This document shows positions 42,774-50,899 of a stretch of DNA of 57,261 nt, one piece after another. Source of the stretch: DATJSN01 sp035504095 (GTDB lineage Bacteria; Planctomycetota; Phycisphaerae; WQYP01); contig DATJSN010000035.1 of assembly GCA_035504095.1 (NCBI GenBank), positions 1 to 57,261 of the forward strand. The letters are read 5' to 3'. Within the stretch, counting starts at the first letter, position 1, and each line of letters starts with the position of its first letter. The position numbers and the translations under genes are program-made. The notes under the pieces are model-generated. The model was given only the letters and a program-made list of their open reading frames with translations, did no database searches and was not told where the DNA came from.

Positions 42774-42810
42774 AATCCCCGTAAGTCTTAATGATTTACG
42801 GGGATTTTTA
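42774..42810 (+). terminator. Rho-independent terminator
   Basis: AATCCCCGTAA / TTTACGGGGATT stem around a ~9-nt loop, followed by TTTTTA. It lies 33 nt after the stop of the gene ending at 42740. Confidence 0.9.
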
Positions 42811-42964
42811 TCGATTTAGCGTCATTTTGTCCTCTTGCATCTGAAAAACTCGATGAAACCTTTTATTTGGCGGCGCGTATTACTGGATGTTGAATATTCC
42901 GCAGGCGATCCGTAGCGATCGGCGCGGAGGAAAACGCAAGAGTTAACCATAAAGGAGATTACAA

Positions 42965-43582
42965 ATGTCTAAACTCTGGCAATCACTTACTGTTCTTGCC
43001 CTGTGTATGGGCGTGGCGCTGGTAGCGCCGCGGATAACCAAGGCCGATGATTCAACGCCTGCGGCCACCGGAACTATTACTGGTAAGGTCGTTGATTCCG
43101 ACGGTAACGCCGTCAGCGGAGCAATGGTCATTGCCCACGAAATTCCCGCTAATGCCAGCGGCGATCAGGCCGACAATAACAATGGTGGCGGCGGCGGCGG
43201 CGGTGGTGGTGGACGTCGTGGCGGCGGTGGCATGGGAATGCTGCTCGGCGGTGCGACTCCTCAGGCTGGTCAAACCACCTGGATCGCCGTAGGCATCACA
43301 GCCACAGGCGATGATGGCACCTTCACTCTCGATAATGCTCCCGTAGGCAACTATCAAATCATGGTCACTGTTCCACGTCAGCGCGAAATGGGCCGCAGCG
43401 AAAATCCCATCGCGGTTAGCGCCGGCGCCAGTGCCGATGCCGGCACGATTACCGTCCAAGGCTTCGGCGGCGGTGGTGGTGGTGGCGGCGGCCGTAACGG
43501 CGGCGGCGGCGGTGGCGGCGGTGGCGGCAATGGTGGTGGTAACGGCGGCGGCGGTGGCAATCCACCTCCTCCTCCCCAATAA
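42965..43582 (+). CDS. Secreted Gly-rich protein with carboxypeptidase-regulatory-like domain
   Basis: 205 residues. Signal peptide (~1-27, ending TKADD), then the same domain as the upstream paralogue: TGTITGKVVDSDGNAVSGAMV ... GDDGTFTLDNAPVGNYQIMV. A ~40-residue insertion after the first strands is a run of glycines with Arg (GGGGGGGGGGRRGGGGMG). The C-terminus is another Gly/Asn run (~45 residues). GGAG lies 8 nt upstream. Its mature N-terminus is nearly identical to the paralogue (DDST.A.TGTITG), a recent tandem duplication. Gly-rich repeats are prone to length change. Confidence 0.82.
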   Translation: MSKLWQSLTVLALCMGVALVAPRITKADDSTPAATGTITGKVVDSDGNAVSGAMVIAHEIPANASGDQADNNNGGGGGGGGGGRRGGGGMGMLLGGATPQAGQTTWIAVGITATGDDGTFTLDNAPVGNYQIMVTVPRQREMGRSENPIAVSAGASADAGTITVQGFGGGGGGGGGRNGGGGGGGGGGNGGGNGGGGGNPPPPPQ

Positions 43583-43669
43583 CTTAAAGAGTGCAGCTAA
43601 AACTGAGCCAAGCGCCAAAGTCCCGATTTCTCCCCCAACGGCTCAGTTACGCCCCCTCGGGGCAAGCTT

Positions 43670-43703
43670 CCCCGTATGTTCCCAAAGCATGCGGGGTTTT
43701 TTT
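43670..43703 (+). terminator. Rho-independent terminator
   Basis: CCCCGTATG / CATGCGGGG stem (one G-T pair) with a 9-nt loop and TTTTTTT. It lies after the Gly-rich gene and 75 nt before tyrA. Confidence 0.88.
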
Positions 43704-43777
43704 ATGCGCAGCAAAGCCCCGGGATTTCCTGCCGGGCCATTGCGCCAAATTGTTGCGCTCGTGTTAGACTTTATCTG

Positions 43778-44659
43778 ATGCCGGAAAAAACTTTTCAATC
43801 CATCGCAATTATCGGTACGGGCTTGCTCGGCGCTTCGCTGGGTCTGGCGATCAAGGAGCGCAAACTCGCCGATCGTGTCATCGGCATTGGCCGGCCGGGC
43901 TCGGTTTCTCATACAACCGCGCACAGCCGCGGCGCACTTGATCACGCTGATACTGAACCATCAGCCATAAAAAATTGCGATCTTGTAATCGTCGCCGTTA
44001 ATGTCGGGAAATTTGCGGAAATCTTCCGGCAGATCGCGCCACATCTTAAGTCCGGGGCCATTGTTACCGACGTGGGTTCAACCAAAGAGCGCGTGATGCG
44101 CTGGGCCGCACGCGATTTGCCGCGCCGCGCTATTTTTGTTGGTTCGCATCCCATGGCGGGCTCGGAAAAGCGCGGGCCGGAATTCGCCCGCGCCGATTTG
44201 TATCAAAACGCTTTGTGCCTGATCTGTCCGCCGAAAGTGCGCGGAAAAAATGCCGACCGTCAGGCTAACGCCATCGATCGGGTGGAACATTTCTGGAAAG
44301 CTTTGGGGATGCGCACGTATAGGATCGACCCGGTGTTGCACGATCGGTGGGTTGCCGCGATCAGTCATCTGCCGCACGCCGTGGCGTCTGTATTGGTGAA
44401 TGCCGCGGCCAAAGAGCCTGAGGCGTTTATTGCCATCGCCGGCGGATTTATGGACACGACGCGCATCGCGGCAGGCGATCCAGCGATGTGGACGGACATT
44501 TTTATGACGAACCGCAAGGCGCTGTTGGCGTGGTTAAAAGAATTTTCCGGCAATCTCAAGAAACTTCAAACCGCCATCCGCCGCAACGACGCCGCGGCGG
44601 TAAGCGAATTTCTGACCCAAGCGCGGGATGTGAGAGAGAAAGTTCACAGCCAGAAGTAA
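43778..44659 (+). CDS. tyrA: Prephenate/arogenate dehydrogenase
   Basis: 293 residues from ATG at 43778 (the frame extends to 43676 through the terminator; MPEKTFQSIAIIGTG is the sensible start). N-terminal Rossmann GTGLLGASLGLAIKE (residue ~13). VAVNVGKFAEI and DVGSTKERVM near 90 are next. The active-site region SHPMAGSEKRGPEFARADLY follows near 128, then the helical dimerisation domain with HDRWVAAISHLPH (near 190). It converts prephenate (or arogenate) to the tyrosine precursor. No chorismate mutase or ACT domain is attached. Confidence 0.9.
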   Translation: MPEKTFQSIAIIGTGLLGASLGLAIKERKLADRVIGIGRPGSVSHTTAHSRGALDHADTEPSAIKNCDLVIVAVNVGKFAEIFRQIAPHLKSGAIVTDVGSTKERVMRWAARDLPRRAIFVGSHPMAGSEKRGPEFARADLYQNALCLICPPKVRGKNADRQANAIDRVEHFWKALGMRTYRIDPVLHDRWVAAISHLPHAVASVLVNAAAKEPEAFIAIAGGFMDTTRIAAGDPAMWTDIFMTNRKALLAWLKEFSGNLKKLQTAIRRNDAAAVSEFLTQARDVREKVHSQK

Positions 44660-44731
44660 GCCACAGAATACACAGATTTCAGATAGCAGATTACAGCTTG
44701 CACAATTGAACCGTGAAAGAATCGCCGGGTT

Positions 44732-46012
44732 TTAGATCCAATGAAAATAGAGCAGGGCCAGGGCGGAACAGATGAGCGTAAGCGTCGCGCCGGCCTTGAG
44801 ATATTCCGTGAAGGCCAGGCGGATCGAAAAAGTTTTGGCCTGTTCGGACACAATGAGATTGGCGATCGAGCCAAGCAGCGTGAGATTGCCGGCGAACGTA
44901 CTGATCACGGCCAGCAAATACCAGGTATTGGTGCTGGTTTGCGGGGCAAGGGCGGATTTAATCAGCAGCACCGCGGGAACATTGCTGACAATATTGCCCA
45001 ATATCAGCGTGACGCCGGCAAGGGAAACGTGGGAATTAAGCGAGATGCCGGCCTGCTGGAGCCAGTCAAACGCCGGTTGAATCAGATGATTTTGCTGCGC
45101 GTCGCCGATAACGATAAACAATCCAATAAACAGCAAAATCAAATTCCAGTCGACCAGGGCCAGAAGATCCGACGTTTTGGTTTTGCGGGAAATAAGTATC
45201 AGGCCTGCGGCGGCCATGGCCGCGACTTGACGCGGCAAGTTCAAAACGTCGCCAAGAATCATGGCGATCAAAAGCAAACCCATGATTAAAAGCGCCTTGG
45301 TGATCAAATCCCAATGCTGGGCCGGATGGGGTTTATGGGTGGGGTTTGCCGGCCCAGGCGAGTGTTTCACTTGCGCCCGGAGCTGATGACGGTAAATCAA
45401 TCGTATGGCGGCATAATTGAGCAGCAGGCAAACCACGATCAGCGGTATGACCGTAATTGAATAGCGAAGAAATGACAGATGCGCGGTCTGGCCGATGAGA
45501 ATGATCTGAGGATTGCCAATCACCGTGGCCGCGGAGCCGATGTTGGACGCCGTAACCAGCGCCATCAGAAATGGAATCGGGTCGCGCCTGGCGCGAAGCA
45601 GCGCGCCGCAGAGGACCGGGGTAAAAATCAGGCAGATCACATCATTGGCGAAAAGCGCGGAAAGCAAAGCGGAGGAAAAAATAACGCCGCCCAATAGCTG
45701 CGTTGGCCTGTGCGATGCGGCGACGATTCGACGCATCACCCATTCGTAAAAGCCCGCCAGACGAAGCTGAGCGGAAATGACCATCATGCTGACCAGCAGA
45801 AACAGCGTGGGAAAATTGATCTGGGCGATGGCGTCGTCAAAGTTCATACGCCGGGTTAACACCACGGCGATGCCGCCAAGAACGGCAATGCCGGTGCGAT
45901 CGAGCCGCGTGCCGGGAATCGCCCCCAGGGCCAGGCCAATATAGGTGGCGGCGAAGATCAGGGCGTCGGGCCAGTAAACAGCGCCCGGCGCAGCAAGATA
46001 AGACCAGTTCAC
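44732..46012 (-). CDS. ArsB/CitMHS-like (SLC13 superfamily) transporter
   Basis: 426 residues with ~11 membrane helices. INFPTLFLLVSMMVISAQLRL and ANDVICLIFTPVLCGALL, followed by TASNIGSAATVIGNPQ (near 160), are the re-entrant-loop signature of the ion-transporter superfamily that contains ArsB, NhaD and citrate carriers. The second half repeats the pattern with GNIVSNVPAVLLI and FAGNLTLLGSIANLI. The substrate is uncertain. The start is GTG, overlapping the stop of the upstream gene by GTGA (4 nt), so they are coupled. Confidence 0.85.
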   Translation of the reverse strand: MNWSYLAAPGAVYWPDALIFAATYIGLALGAIPGTRLDRTGIAVLGGIAVVLTRRMNFDDAIAQINFPTLFLLVSMMVISAQLRLAGFYEWVMRRIVAASHRPTQLLGGVIFSSALLSALFANDVICLIFTPVLCGALLRARRDPIPFLMALVTASNIGSAATVIGNPQIILIGQTAHLSFLRYSITVIPLIVVCLLLNYAAIRLIYRHQLRAQVKHSPGPANPTHKPHPAQHWDLITKALLIMGLLLIAMILGDVLNLPRQVAAMAAAGLILISRKTKTSDLLALVDWNLILLFIGLFIVIGDAQQNHLIQPAFDWLQQAGISLNSHVSLAGVTLILGNIVSNVPAVLLIKSALAPQTSTNTWYLLAVISTFAGNLTLLGSIANLIVSEQAKTFSIRLAFTEYLKAGATLTLICSALALLYFHWI

Positions 46013-46806
46013 TTATTGGCCCCGTTGTTATTGTTCGAGCCACCTAACCCGTTGAGCAGATTGCCGACGGCATTGCCCGCGCCCTGAAGAACTCCGCCCG
46101 CGCCGTTGGCTGAATTTTCAAACAGGTGCGTACCGGATTTGAGGGCGTTCTTAATCTGGTCGTTGTTAAGCGCGGCGACAATGATCTGCTGGGTGATCTG
46201 GCCGATCAGATCGGCAATCCGCATCGGGCGGCCATTCGGATTGGTCGGCTGGTCCATTTCGATCTGGTTAAGCGGAATGGTCACAGGCGCCGCCGTACCG
46301 AAACGGTAAATGACCACCGTATTGGTCAAAAGCACGCGACCGACGTCGAGTTGCTTACCCGAAGAAGATGAGCTGGAAGAAGATTGATTGGAAGACGAAG
46401 AGGAGTTTTTGTTGAGCTTGTCCTGAATGTCATCGAGATTGCTGCGAAAACCGTTTTGATCGACGTATATCTGGAGGCCATTAATCGTGATATCGGGGAT
46501 TTTAATGGTGCTGGTAAGCAGCGAGCCGGTGTCCACGGTGACGGAACAGGAGCCCATATTCAAAAACGTGTTGTCAGGATAGTTGGGAACGTTGGCGATC
46601 GTGAGTCCGCTGAGCGTTAAGTGCCCGGCAAAAACATTCAGATTGGCGCTGGAGAGCGTCGTCTGAACGCCCAGGGCGGTGGTGCCTTCTTTGTTCACGA
46701 CTGTACAGATGATGGAATTGATCGAGAACCAGACAACCACCAGCAGAACGACGATAAGAAGCGCCGCGCCGATGAGAATACTTTTGACTAATTTTCCTTT
46801 GGTCAT
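46009..46806 (-). CDS. AsmA-like membrane-anchored protein
   Basis: 265 residues. N-terminal helix (~8-30), then a region resembling the N-terminal part of AsmA/DUF748 proteins (GVQTTLSSANLNVFAGHLTLSGLTI in part, IPDITINGLQIYVD). A Ser/Asn-rich low-complexity linker (~135-150) and a C-terminal helical part with Gly/Asn-rich end follow. AsmA-like proteins take part in inter-membrane lipid traffic; here only a short version is seen. AGGAG lies 8 nt upstream of the ATG. It overlaps the transporter gene by 4 nt (GTGA). Confidence 0.6.
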   Translation of the reverse strand: MTKGKLVKSILIGAALLIVVLLVVVWFSINSIICTVVNKEGTTALGVQTTLSSANLNVFAGHLTLSGLTIANVPNYPDNTFLNMGSCSVTVDTGSLLTSTIKIPDITINGLQIYVDQNGFRSNLDDIQDKLNKNSSSSSNQSSSSSSSSGKQLDVGRVLLTNTVVIYRFGTAAPVTIPLNQIEMDQPTNPNGRPMRIADLIGQITQQIIVAALNNDQIKNALKSGTHLFENSANGAGGVLQGAGNAVGNLLNGLGGSNNNNGANK

Positions 46807-46900
46807 TTTTCGTCTCCTGTTTATGTGCGAAAGGACAATAAAGATGCCCAGAGTTTACCACGTTATTTTGAGTCTGTGACTACTTTATTGAACAATACCT
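46807..46900. other. Short intergenic stretch upstream of the AsmA-like gene
   Basis: AT-rich DNA with no feature other than the leader of the minus-strand gene. Confidence 0.25.
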
Positions 46901-47088
46901 TAGAGCAGTTCCACTCCAGCTATAGCGTCCGCGTCGCTTGAAGCGACCCTTACGGGTTGGCACAGACGGGGTCGTCCGCTGCGTCATCGCTGAGCGACGG
47001 GGTTTGGCAAACCCGCCTTGTCGCTCTTGCTTGCGGCCAATCCCGTCTACACCAACGCAGACGCCATATCTGTAGTGGAAATGCTCTA
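46901..47088 (+). repeat. MITE-like palindromic repeat, copy B (subfamily 2)
   Basis: 188 bp, TAGAGCAGTTCCACTCCAGC ... GTAGTGGAAATGCTCTA. It is nearly identical to copy D at 56934 (four differences seen) and less so to copies A and C. Flanked by ...ACCT and GCCAGC; the outer TA pair fits a TA target duplication. Confidence 0.88.
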
Positions 47089-47307
47089 GCCAGCGGGCCA
47101 CCAGAAGAAGGCATAATATTTATATAAGCGAAAACAACAGCCGCTTTTGACGCGAAATTTATTTCAATAGAACTATATTTAACATATTGTAACTATTTGC
47201 GTGGTGCGCCGTATTACTCAGTAAGAAGGTTGAATGAATGCCGGCCACGGGCCGGGGCAACCGGAAAAAGATGAGCCCGTGCAGGGCTCGAAAGTAAGGA
47301 GAAGCAC
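47089..47307. other. Intergenic leader of the small exported protein
   Basis: AT-rich DNA (TATTTAACATATTGTAACTA near 47171) that should hold the promoter of the next gene. An AAGGAG lies 6 nt before the ATG at 47308. No other feature. Confidence 0.25.
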
Positions 47308-47691
47308 ATGTTTGGCAAGACACTCACAGGATTAATGGGCAAAAAAATGCTGGGAATCAAACTGGCATTAATCGGCGGCACAGGCGCATTGCTGCTGGCC
47401 GCTTCAGCGCCCGCCCAGGCAAGCAATGTAAGGATCGGAGTCGCACTCAACCTGGGCGGGCTGATAGGTCCGCCGGTCGTGGCCACAGCTCCGGCGCAGG
47501 TGGTTTATACGTCAGGACCGGCAATTCCGACCCCAGCGCCAGTTTGTTATGCGCCGCAGGCCACGGTGATTTATCAATCGGCGCCGGTGTATTACCCGGC
47601 GTATCACCCGGACTTTCGTTTCTGGGCGTCTCACAATGACCACCATTTTGCAGGCTATGGATGGGGTCAGCGGTTTGGAAACCGTCGATAA
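47308..47691 (+). CDS. Small exported Pro/Ala-rich protein
   Basis: 127 residues. A signal peptide (~14-40, KLALIGGTGALLLAASAPAQA) precedes a Pro/Ala/Tyr-rich middle (TSGPAIPTPAPVCYAPQATV in part; YQSAPVYYPAYHPDFRFW) and ends with HNDHHFAGYGWGQRFGNRR. There is one Cys. The pattern is that of small envelope proteins with a His/Tyr-rich tail. AAGGAG upstream supports the start. A strong terminator follows. Function unknown. Confidence 0.72.
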   Translation: MFGKTLTGLMGKKMLGIKLALIGGTGALLLAASAPAQASNVRIGVALNLGGLIGPPVVATAPAQVVYTSGPAIPTPAPVCYAPQATVIYQSAPVYYPAYHPDFRFWASHNDHHFAGYGWGQRFGNRR

Positions 47692-47716
47692 AAAGTGAGC
47701 CGTCAGGAACATTCGG

Positions 47717-47750
47717 CCCCGGGGGCGAGGGAATCGCTCCGGGGTTTTTT
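47717..47750 (+). terminator. Rho-independent terminator
   Basis: CCCCGGGGGCG / CGCTCCGGGG stem and TTTTTT, 25 nt after the stop of the gene at 47308. Confidence 0.88.
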
Positions 47751-47764
47751 AATGGAGGCCTGTC

Positions 47765-47869
47765 ATGTTTATTACTTCAATGATTCAGTTTGTATGGGAT
47801 TTATTCCTGCGCCGGCGATACGTATGGATGATCTTGCAATGCGTCGTGCTGCAGATCTTGATGAAGTAA
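47765..47869 (+). CDS. Possible 34-residue hydrophobic small protein
   Basis: ATG preceded by TGGAGG at a 7-nt spacing. Encodes MFITSMIQFVWDLFLRRRYV and then WMILQCVVLQILMK before TAA. Two hydrophobic segments are separated by three arginines, as in a tiny membrane protein. It begins 14 nt after the terminator of the upstream gene, so it would need its own promoter or readthrough. No homologue can be named. Confidence 0.4.
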   Translation: MFITSMIQFVWDLFLRRRYVWMILQCVVLQILMK

Positions 47870-47890
47870 CGCTGGCGCCGCAAAAAATTT

Positions 47891-47968
47891 GGCCACAGAG
47901 GGCGGCGCGTCCCGCGCCGAGAATTTAGAACAGGTGATCAGGAGAACAGTAGAGCAAATAAGGATGCA
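47891..47968 (+). repeat. Modular intergenic repeat
   Basis: CCACAGAGGGCGGCGCGTCCCGCGCC hairpin-like head in part, then AGAACAGGTGATCAGGAGAACAG, ending TAGAGCAAATAAGGATGCAG. Same modules as 19562 (inverted), 48612 and 49155. Confidence 0.55.
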
Positions 47969-48145
47969 GAAAAAAATTATTTCTACCACAATGACACGAC
48001 GACACAGCGGAGGGGATAGGGAATAGGTGACAGGGGACAGTGAATGATCCGGAGATTGCGCCGATTAACACAGATTTTTCATCGCAACGACGGCGGCATT
48101 TCGTTCCTGAATGTCCTAACTATGTAGTCGGGTTTATTGCTCCTA
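47969..48145. other. Intergenic DNA without a gene
   Basis: Short repeat-like words (CACGACGACACAGC; GGGGATAGGGAATAGGTGAC) and no ORF with supporting signals. It is the start of a ~1.4-kb non-coding tract that runs to the end of guaB. Confidence 0.35.
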
Positions 48146-48305
48146 TTTTTGGCCTTCTAAGCGCTACAACGTTACAAAGGCTTATTTTATAGTGTATTTT
48201 GCACTTTTTGATCCGCAACATGATTAGTGCTTGTTGCGCCTTTAAGAGTGGAGGAAACATCACTATTTTCAGGGGTTGTTGCGCTGTAGCGGTTGGATTT
48301 TTCCT
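48146..48305. other. Conserved structured intergenic element, copy 1
   Basis: 160 bp that begins with TTTTTGGCCTTCTAAGCG and ends with GCGGTTGGATTTTTCCT. Outer stem CGCTACA (48162-48168) / TGTAGCG (48285-48291), and central stem CGCAACA (48214-48220) / TGTTGCG (48232-48238) with an 11-nt loop. A second element with the same ends, length and layout but different stem bases lies at 48818. It may be a DNA cruciform, protein-binding repeat or structured RNA; no ORF supports coding. Confidence 0.6.
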
Positions 48306-48306
48306 A

Positions 48307-48585
48307 AGAACCTCTAACAAAATGAGACGGGGCCGCGACATCGGCGGCGTGGCCACAAGCCAAACAGCTTCGATGAAGCCCGAATTACAATATAATAAAG
48401 CGAGGAGGAGCGACGCCGGATTCGGGGCCAGGAAGCCTTGTCCCGAAGGGTTTGGCCTCCAAGCGGCCATCTTCGGCGTCATCGCTCCTCGCCATATTAT
48501 CTTTCGAATATACACTCGTCGCTCTTCCTTGCATCTATCCACTTGGAGGCCAAACGCGGCTCCCGCCTCATTTTGTTAGAGGCTC
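48307..48585. repeat. ~280-bp inverted-repeat element, copy 1
   Basis: Terminal arms AGAACCTCTAACAAAATGAG and CTCATTTTGTTAGAGGCTC (inverted repeats). The interior contains shorter palindromes (GCGAGGAGGAGCGACGCCGG / GGCGTCATCGCTCCTCGC). It aligns without gaps over much of its length to the element at 55636, with far more divergence in the interior than at the ends and in one shared core (CCCGAAGGGTTTGG / GGGTTGGG). It starts directly after the structured element at 48146. Confidence 0.8.
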
Positions 48586-48611
48586 AGACCAAAAGTGTAA
48601 GAGAACGATTT

Positions 48612-48757
48612 TGCCACAGAGAACGGCGGCCTTGCCGCCGAGTCGGGAGTTGTGAGACGGGAGCGACGGCGCGGCAAAGCCACGCCGAGAGAGTAGAACA
48701 GTGGATCAGGCGAACAGTGGAGCAAATATGGATGTTCGCAAAATTGCGAACGCGCGG
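48612..48757 (+). repeat. Modular intergenic repeat (long form)
   Basis: CCACAGAGAACGGCGGCCTTGCC; purine-rich GAGTCGGGAGTTGTGAGACG; GGCGCGGCAAAGCCACGCC hairpin; AGAACAGTGGATCAGGCGAACA; GAGCAAATATGGATGTTCGC; AAAATTGCGAACGCGC hairpin end. The last ~50 bases recur almost unchanged at 49252-49304. Confidence 0.6.
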
Positions 48758-48817
48758 GGGGAGGTGGCTACATTTTGTTGCTCCAGGTCCAAAGATATAC
48801 AGCCTTATCATCCCTGT

Positions 48818-48977
48818 TATTTTGGGCCTTCTAAGCGTGACAGTGTGACAAACCCTTAATTTCCAGCATATTTTGCATTTTTCAAGTGTGACATCATTTT
48901 CATTTGTCACGCTTAGAAAAGTGAGAAAGACTCTATATTTACCGATGTTGTCACGTTGTCACGGTTGGATTTTTCCT
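48818..48977. other. Conserved structured intergenic element, copy 2
   Basis: 160 bp with the same borders as the element at 48146 (TTTTGGGCCTTCTAAGCG ... ACGGTTGGATTTTTCCT). Outer stem CGTGACA (48836-48842) / TGTCACG (48957-48963); central stem AAGTGTGACA (48884-48893) / TGTCACGCTT (48905-48914) around an 11-nt loop; a further inner pair TGTGACAA / TTGTCACG. Every stem position that differs from copy 1 in the outer and central 7-bp cores is matched by a change on the other arm, except one T-G wobble. Confidence 0.6.
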
Positions 48978-49411
48978 GCTTTAGTCCAGAGAGCGCAGCA
49001 AAACGATCCACAGAGATTACGCGGTTCGACTGAGCTCACCGAAGTCAGATTGGCGCAGAGTGAACATCGAAGCACAAATGCTACGGCACCGCTTGATATT
49101 TACTTGTCAAAGAACCGGCTTTAAGAGGCTCTGATACTGAATAGGGAAACCAACCCCCACGGCGCGGCAAAGCCACGCCGAGTTCTGAGTCGGGAGACGG
49201 GAGACGGGAGCGACGGCGCGGCGAAGCCACGCCGAGAATAGGTGAATTAAGAACAGTGGATCAGGAGAGCAAATATGGATGTTCGCAAAATTGCGAACGC
49301 GCTAACTGAGCATTGCGGAAATTGGCAGCGGCAAAATACTAGCTGCACCACCGTTTCACTCTATATCTACATTTAATCAGCAACCTAGAGAGGTTGCTCT
49401 ACATATTCCGA
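48978..49411. repeat. Intergenic tract downstream of guaB with modular repeats
   Basis: No gene. GATCCACAGAGATTACGCGG near 49007; CGGCGCGGCAAAGCCACGCC at 49158 and CGGCGCGGCGAAGCCACGCC near 49213; GTCGGGAGACGGGAGACGG; and AGAACAGTGGATCAGGAGAGC followed by AAATATGGATGTTCGC (49252-49304), repeating the 48612 module set. A TTTAAGAGGCTCTG near 49121 recalls the ends of the 280-bp element. Confidence 0.5.
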
Positions 49412-50899
49412 TCATTCATCGCCGAAGTGTTCCGGGGTGTGATAGTTAGGGCTTTCGCGCGTGATGGTGACGTCGTGCGGATGGCTTTCGATCATGCTGG
49501 CGTGCGTGACGCGCACGAAACGCGCCTTGGCGTGTAATTCTTCAATGTTGTGAGCGCCGCAATAACCCATGCCGGCGCGCAGCCCGCCAATCATCTGATA
49601 GACAAAATCGCCCAGCGGCCCGCGGTAATGAACGAGGCCTTCGACTCCTTCCGGAACCAGTTTGCCGGTTTGCCGCACACCCGATTGGCCGTAACGGTCC
49701 GCGGAACCCTGGACCATGGCGCCCATGGATCCCATGCCGCGATAACTCTTGAAGCGCCGGCCGCGGCGCAGCACCAGTTCGCCGGGGCTTTCATCAAGGC
49801 CCGCGAACAGGGATCCCATCATGACGGTGTGGGCGCCGACGGCGAGGGCCTTGGTGATATCGCCGCTGTGGCGTATGCCGCCGTCGGCGATGATCGGAAC
49901 GCCGGCGGGCCGGGCGACTTGGACGACATTCATGATGGCGGTGATCTGCGGAACACCCACACCGGTGACGATGCGGGTGGTGCAGATGCTGCCGGGGCCG
50001 ATTCCGACTTTGAGACCATCGGCGCCGGCGTCTATCAGGTCACGAGCCGCGTCGCCGGTGGCGATGTTGCCGGCGATCACGTCGATGGAAAAACGTTTCT
50101 TGATTTCGCGCACGGTCTGGATCACGTTGCTGGAATGCCCGTGCGCGGTGTCCACGACCAATACGTCCACGCCCTTTTCAATCAGGGCCGCTACGCGATC
50201 GTATTGCATGACGCCAACGGCGGCGCCAACACGCAACCGGCCGCGGGCGTCCTTGCAGGCGCGGGGAAACTGGTGCGTCTTGTCGATGTCGCGCATGGTG
50301 ATCATGCCCCTGAGGCGGCGGCCGGCATCGACGAGCAGCAATTTTTCCACGCGCGCTTCATTGAGAATAATTTCCGCCTTGTCGAGTGTGGTATCAGGCG
50401 GCGCGGTGATCAGGTTGGTGCGCGTCATTAACTCGCGGACGGGGCGGTTGTCGTCGCCATCAATGAATTTCATGTCGCGGCGGGTGAGAATGCCCACCAG
50501 CTCACTGGCGTCGCCGGAAACAATCGGAATGCCGCTGATATATTGTTCCTTCATGATTTGCCGCGCCCGGCCCACGGTGGCCTCCGGCCCAAGCGTGACC
50601 GGATCGGTAATAATGCCGTTGGCGGACCGTTTTACTTTTTCCACTTCGCGGCACTGAACCTCCACGGACATATTTTTGTGAATGCAGCCAAGCCCCCCCT
50701 CCTGGGCCAGAGCAATGGCCAGGGAAGCTTCGGTGACCGTGTCCATCGGAGCGGAAAGCAGCGGCAAGTTAAGCTCAATGTTGCGCGTGAGGCGCGTGCG
50801 AACGTCGGCCTCGGCGGGCACAAAATCGCTGCGGGTGGGGACCAGCAACACGTCGTCGAAAGTAATGCCTTCGCCAAAGATTTTAGGGTGGTTTTCCAT
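49412..50899 (-). CDS. guaB: Inosine-5'-monophosphate dehydrogenase
   Basis: Rate-limiting enzyme of GMP synthesis, IMP + NAD to XMP. 495 residues from ATG at 50899 (MENHPKIFGEGITFDDVLLV); the frame opens further upstream, but those residues lack the family pattern. A CBS-domain pair (~95-205) is inserted in the TIM barrel. Catalytic cysteine about residue 306 in GIGPGSICTTRIVTGVG, then DGGIRHSGDITKALAVGA and the flap YRGMGSMGAM. All motifs are canonical. Confidence 0.96.
   Translation of the reverse strand: MENHPKIFGEGITFDDVLLVPTRSDFVPAEADVRTRLTRNIELNLPLLSAPMDTVTEASLAIALAQEGGLGCIHKNMSVEVQCREVEKVKRSANGIITDPVTLGPEATVGRARQIMKEQYISGIPIVSGDASELVGILTRRDMKFIDGDDNRPVRELMTRTNLITAPPDTTLDKAEIILNEARVEKLLLVDAGRRLRGMITMRDIDKTHQFPRACKDARGRLRVGAAVGVMQYDRVAALIEKGVDVLVVDTAHGHSSNVIQTVREIKKRFSIDVIAGNIATGDAARDLIDAGADGLKVGIGPGSICTTRIVTGVGVPQITAIMNVVQVARPAGVPIIADGGIRHSGDITKALAVGAHTVMMGSLFAGLDESPGELVLRRGRRFKSYRGMGSMGAMVQGSADRYGQSGVRQTGKLVPEGVEGLVHYRGPLGDFVYQMIGGLRAGMGYCGAHNIEELHAKARFVRVTHASMIESHPHDVTITRESPNYHTPEHFGDE

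Noticed and set aside
48120..48579. Open frames on both strands across copy 1 of the 280-bp element
   Set aside because: The frame follows repeat sequence, both strands are open because of base composition, and there is no ribosome-binding site; kept only as a finding about frame retention.
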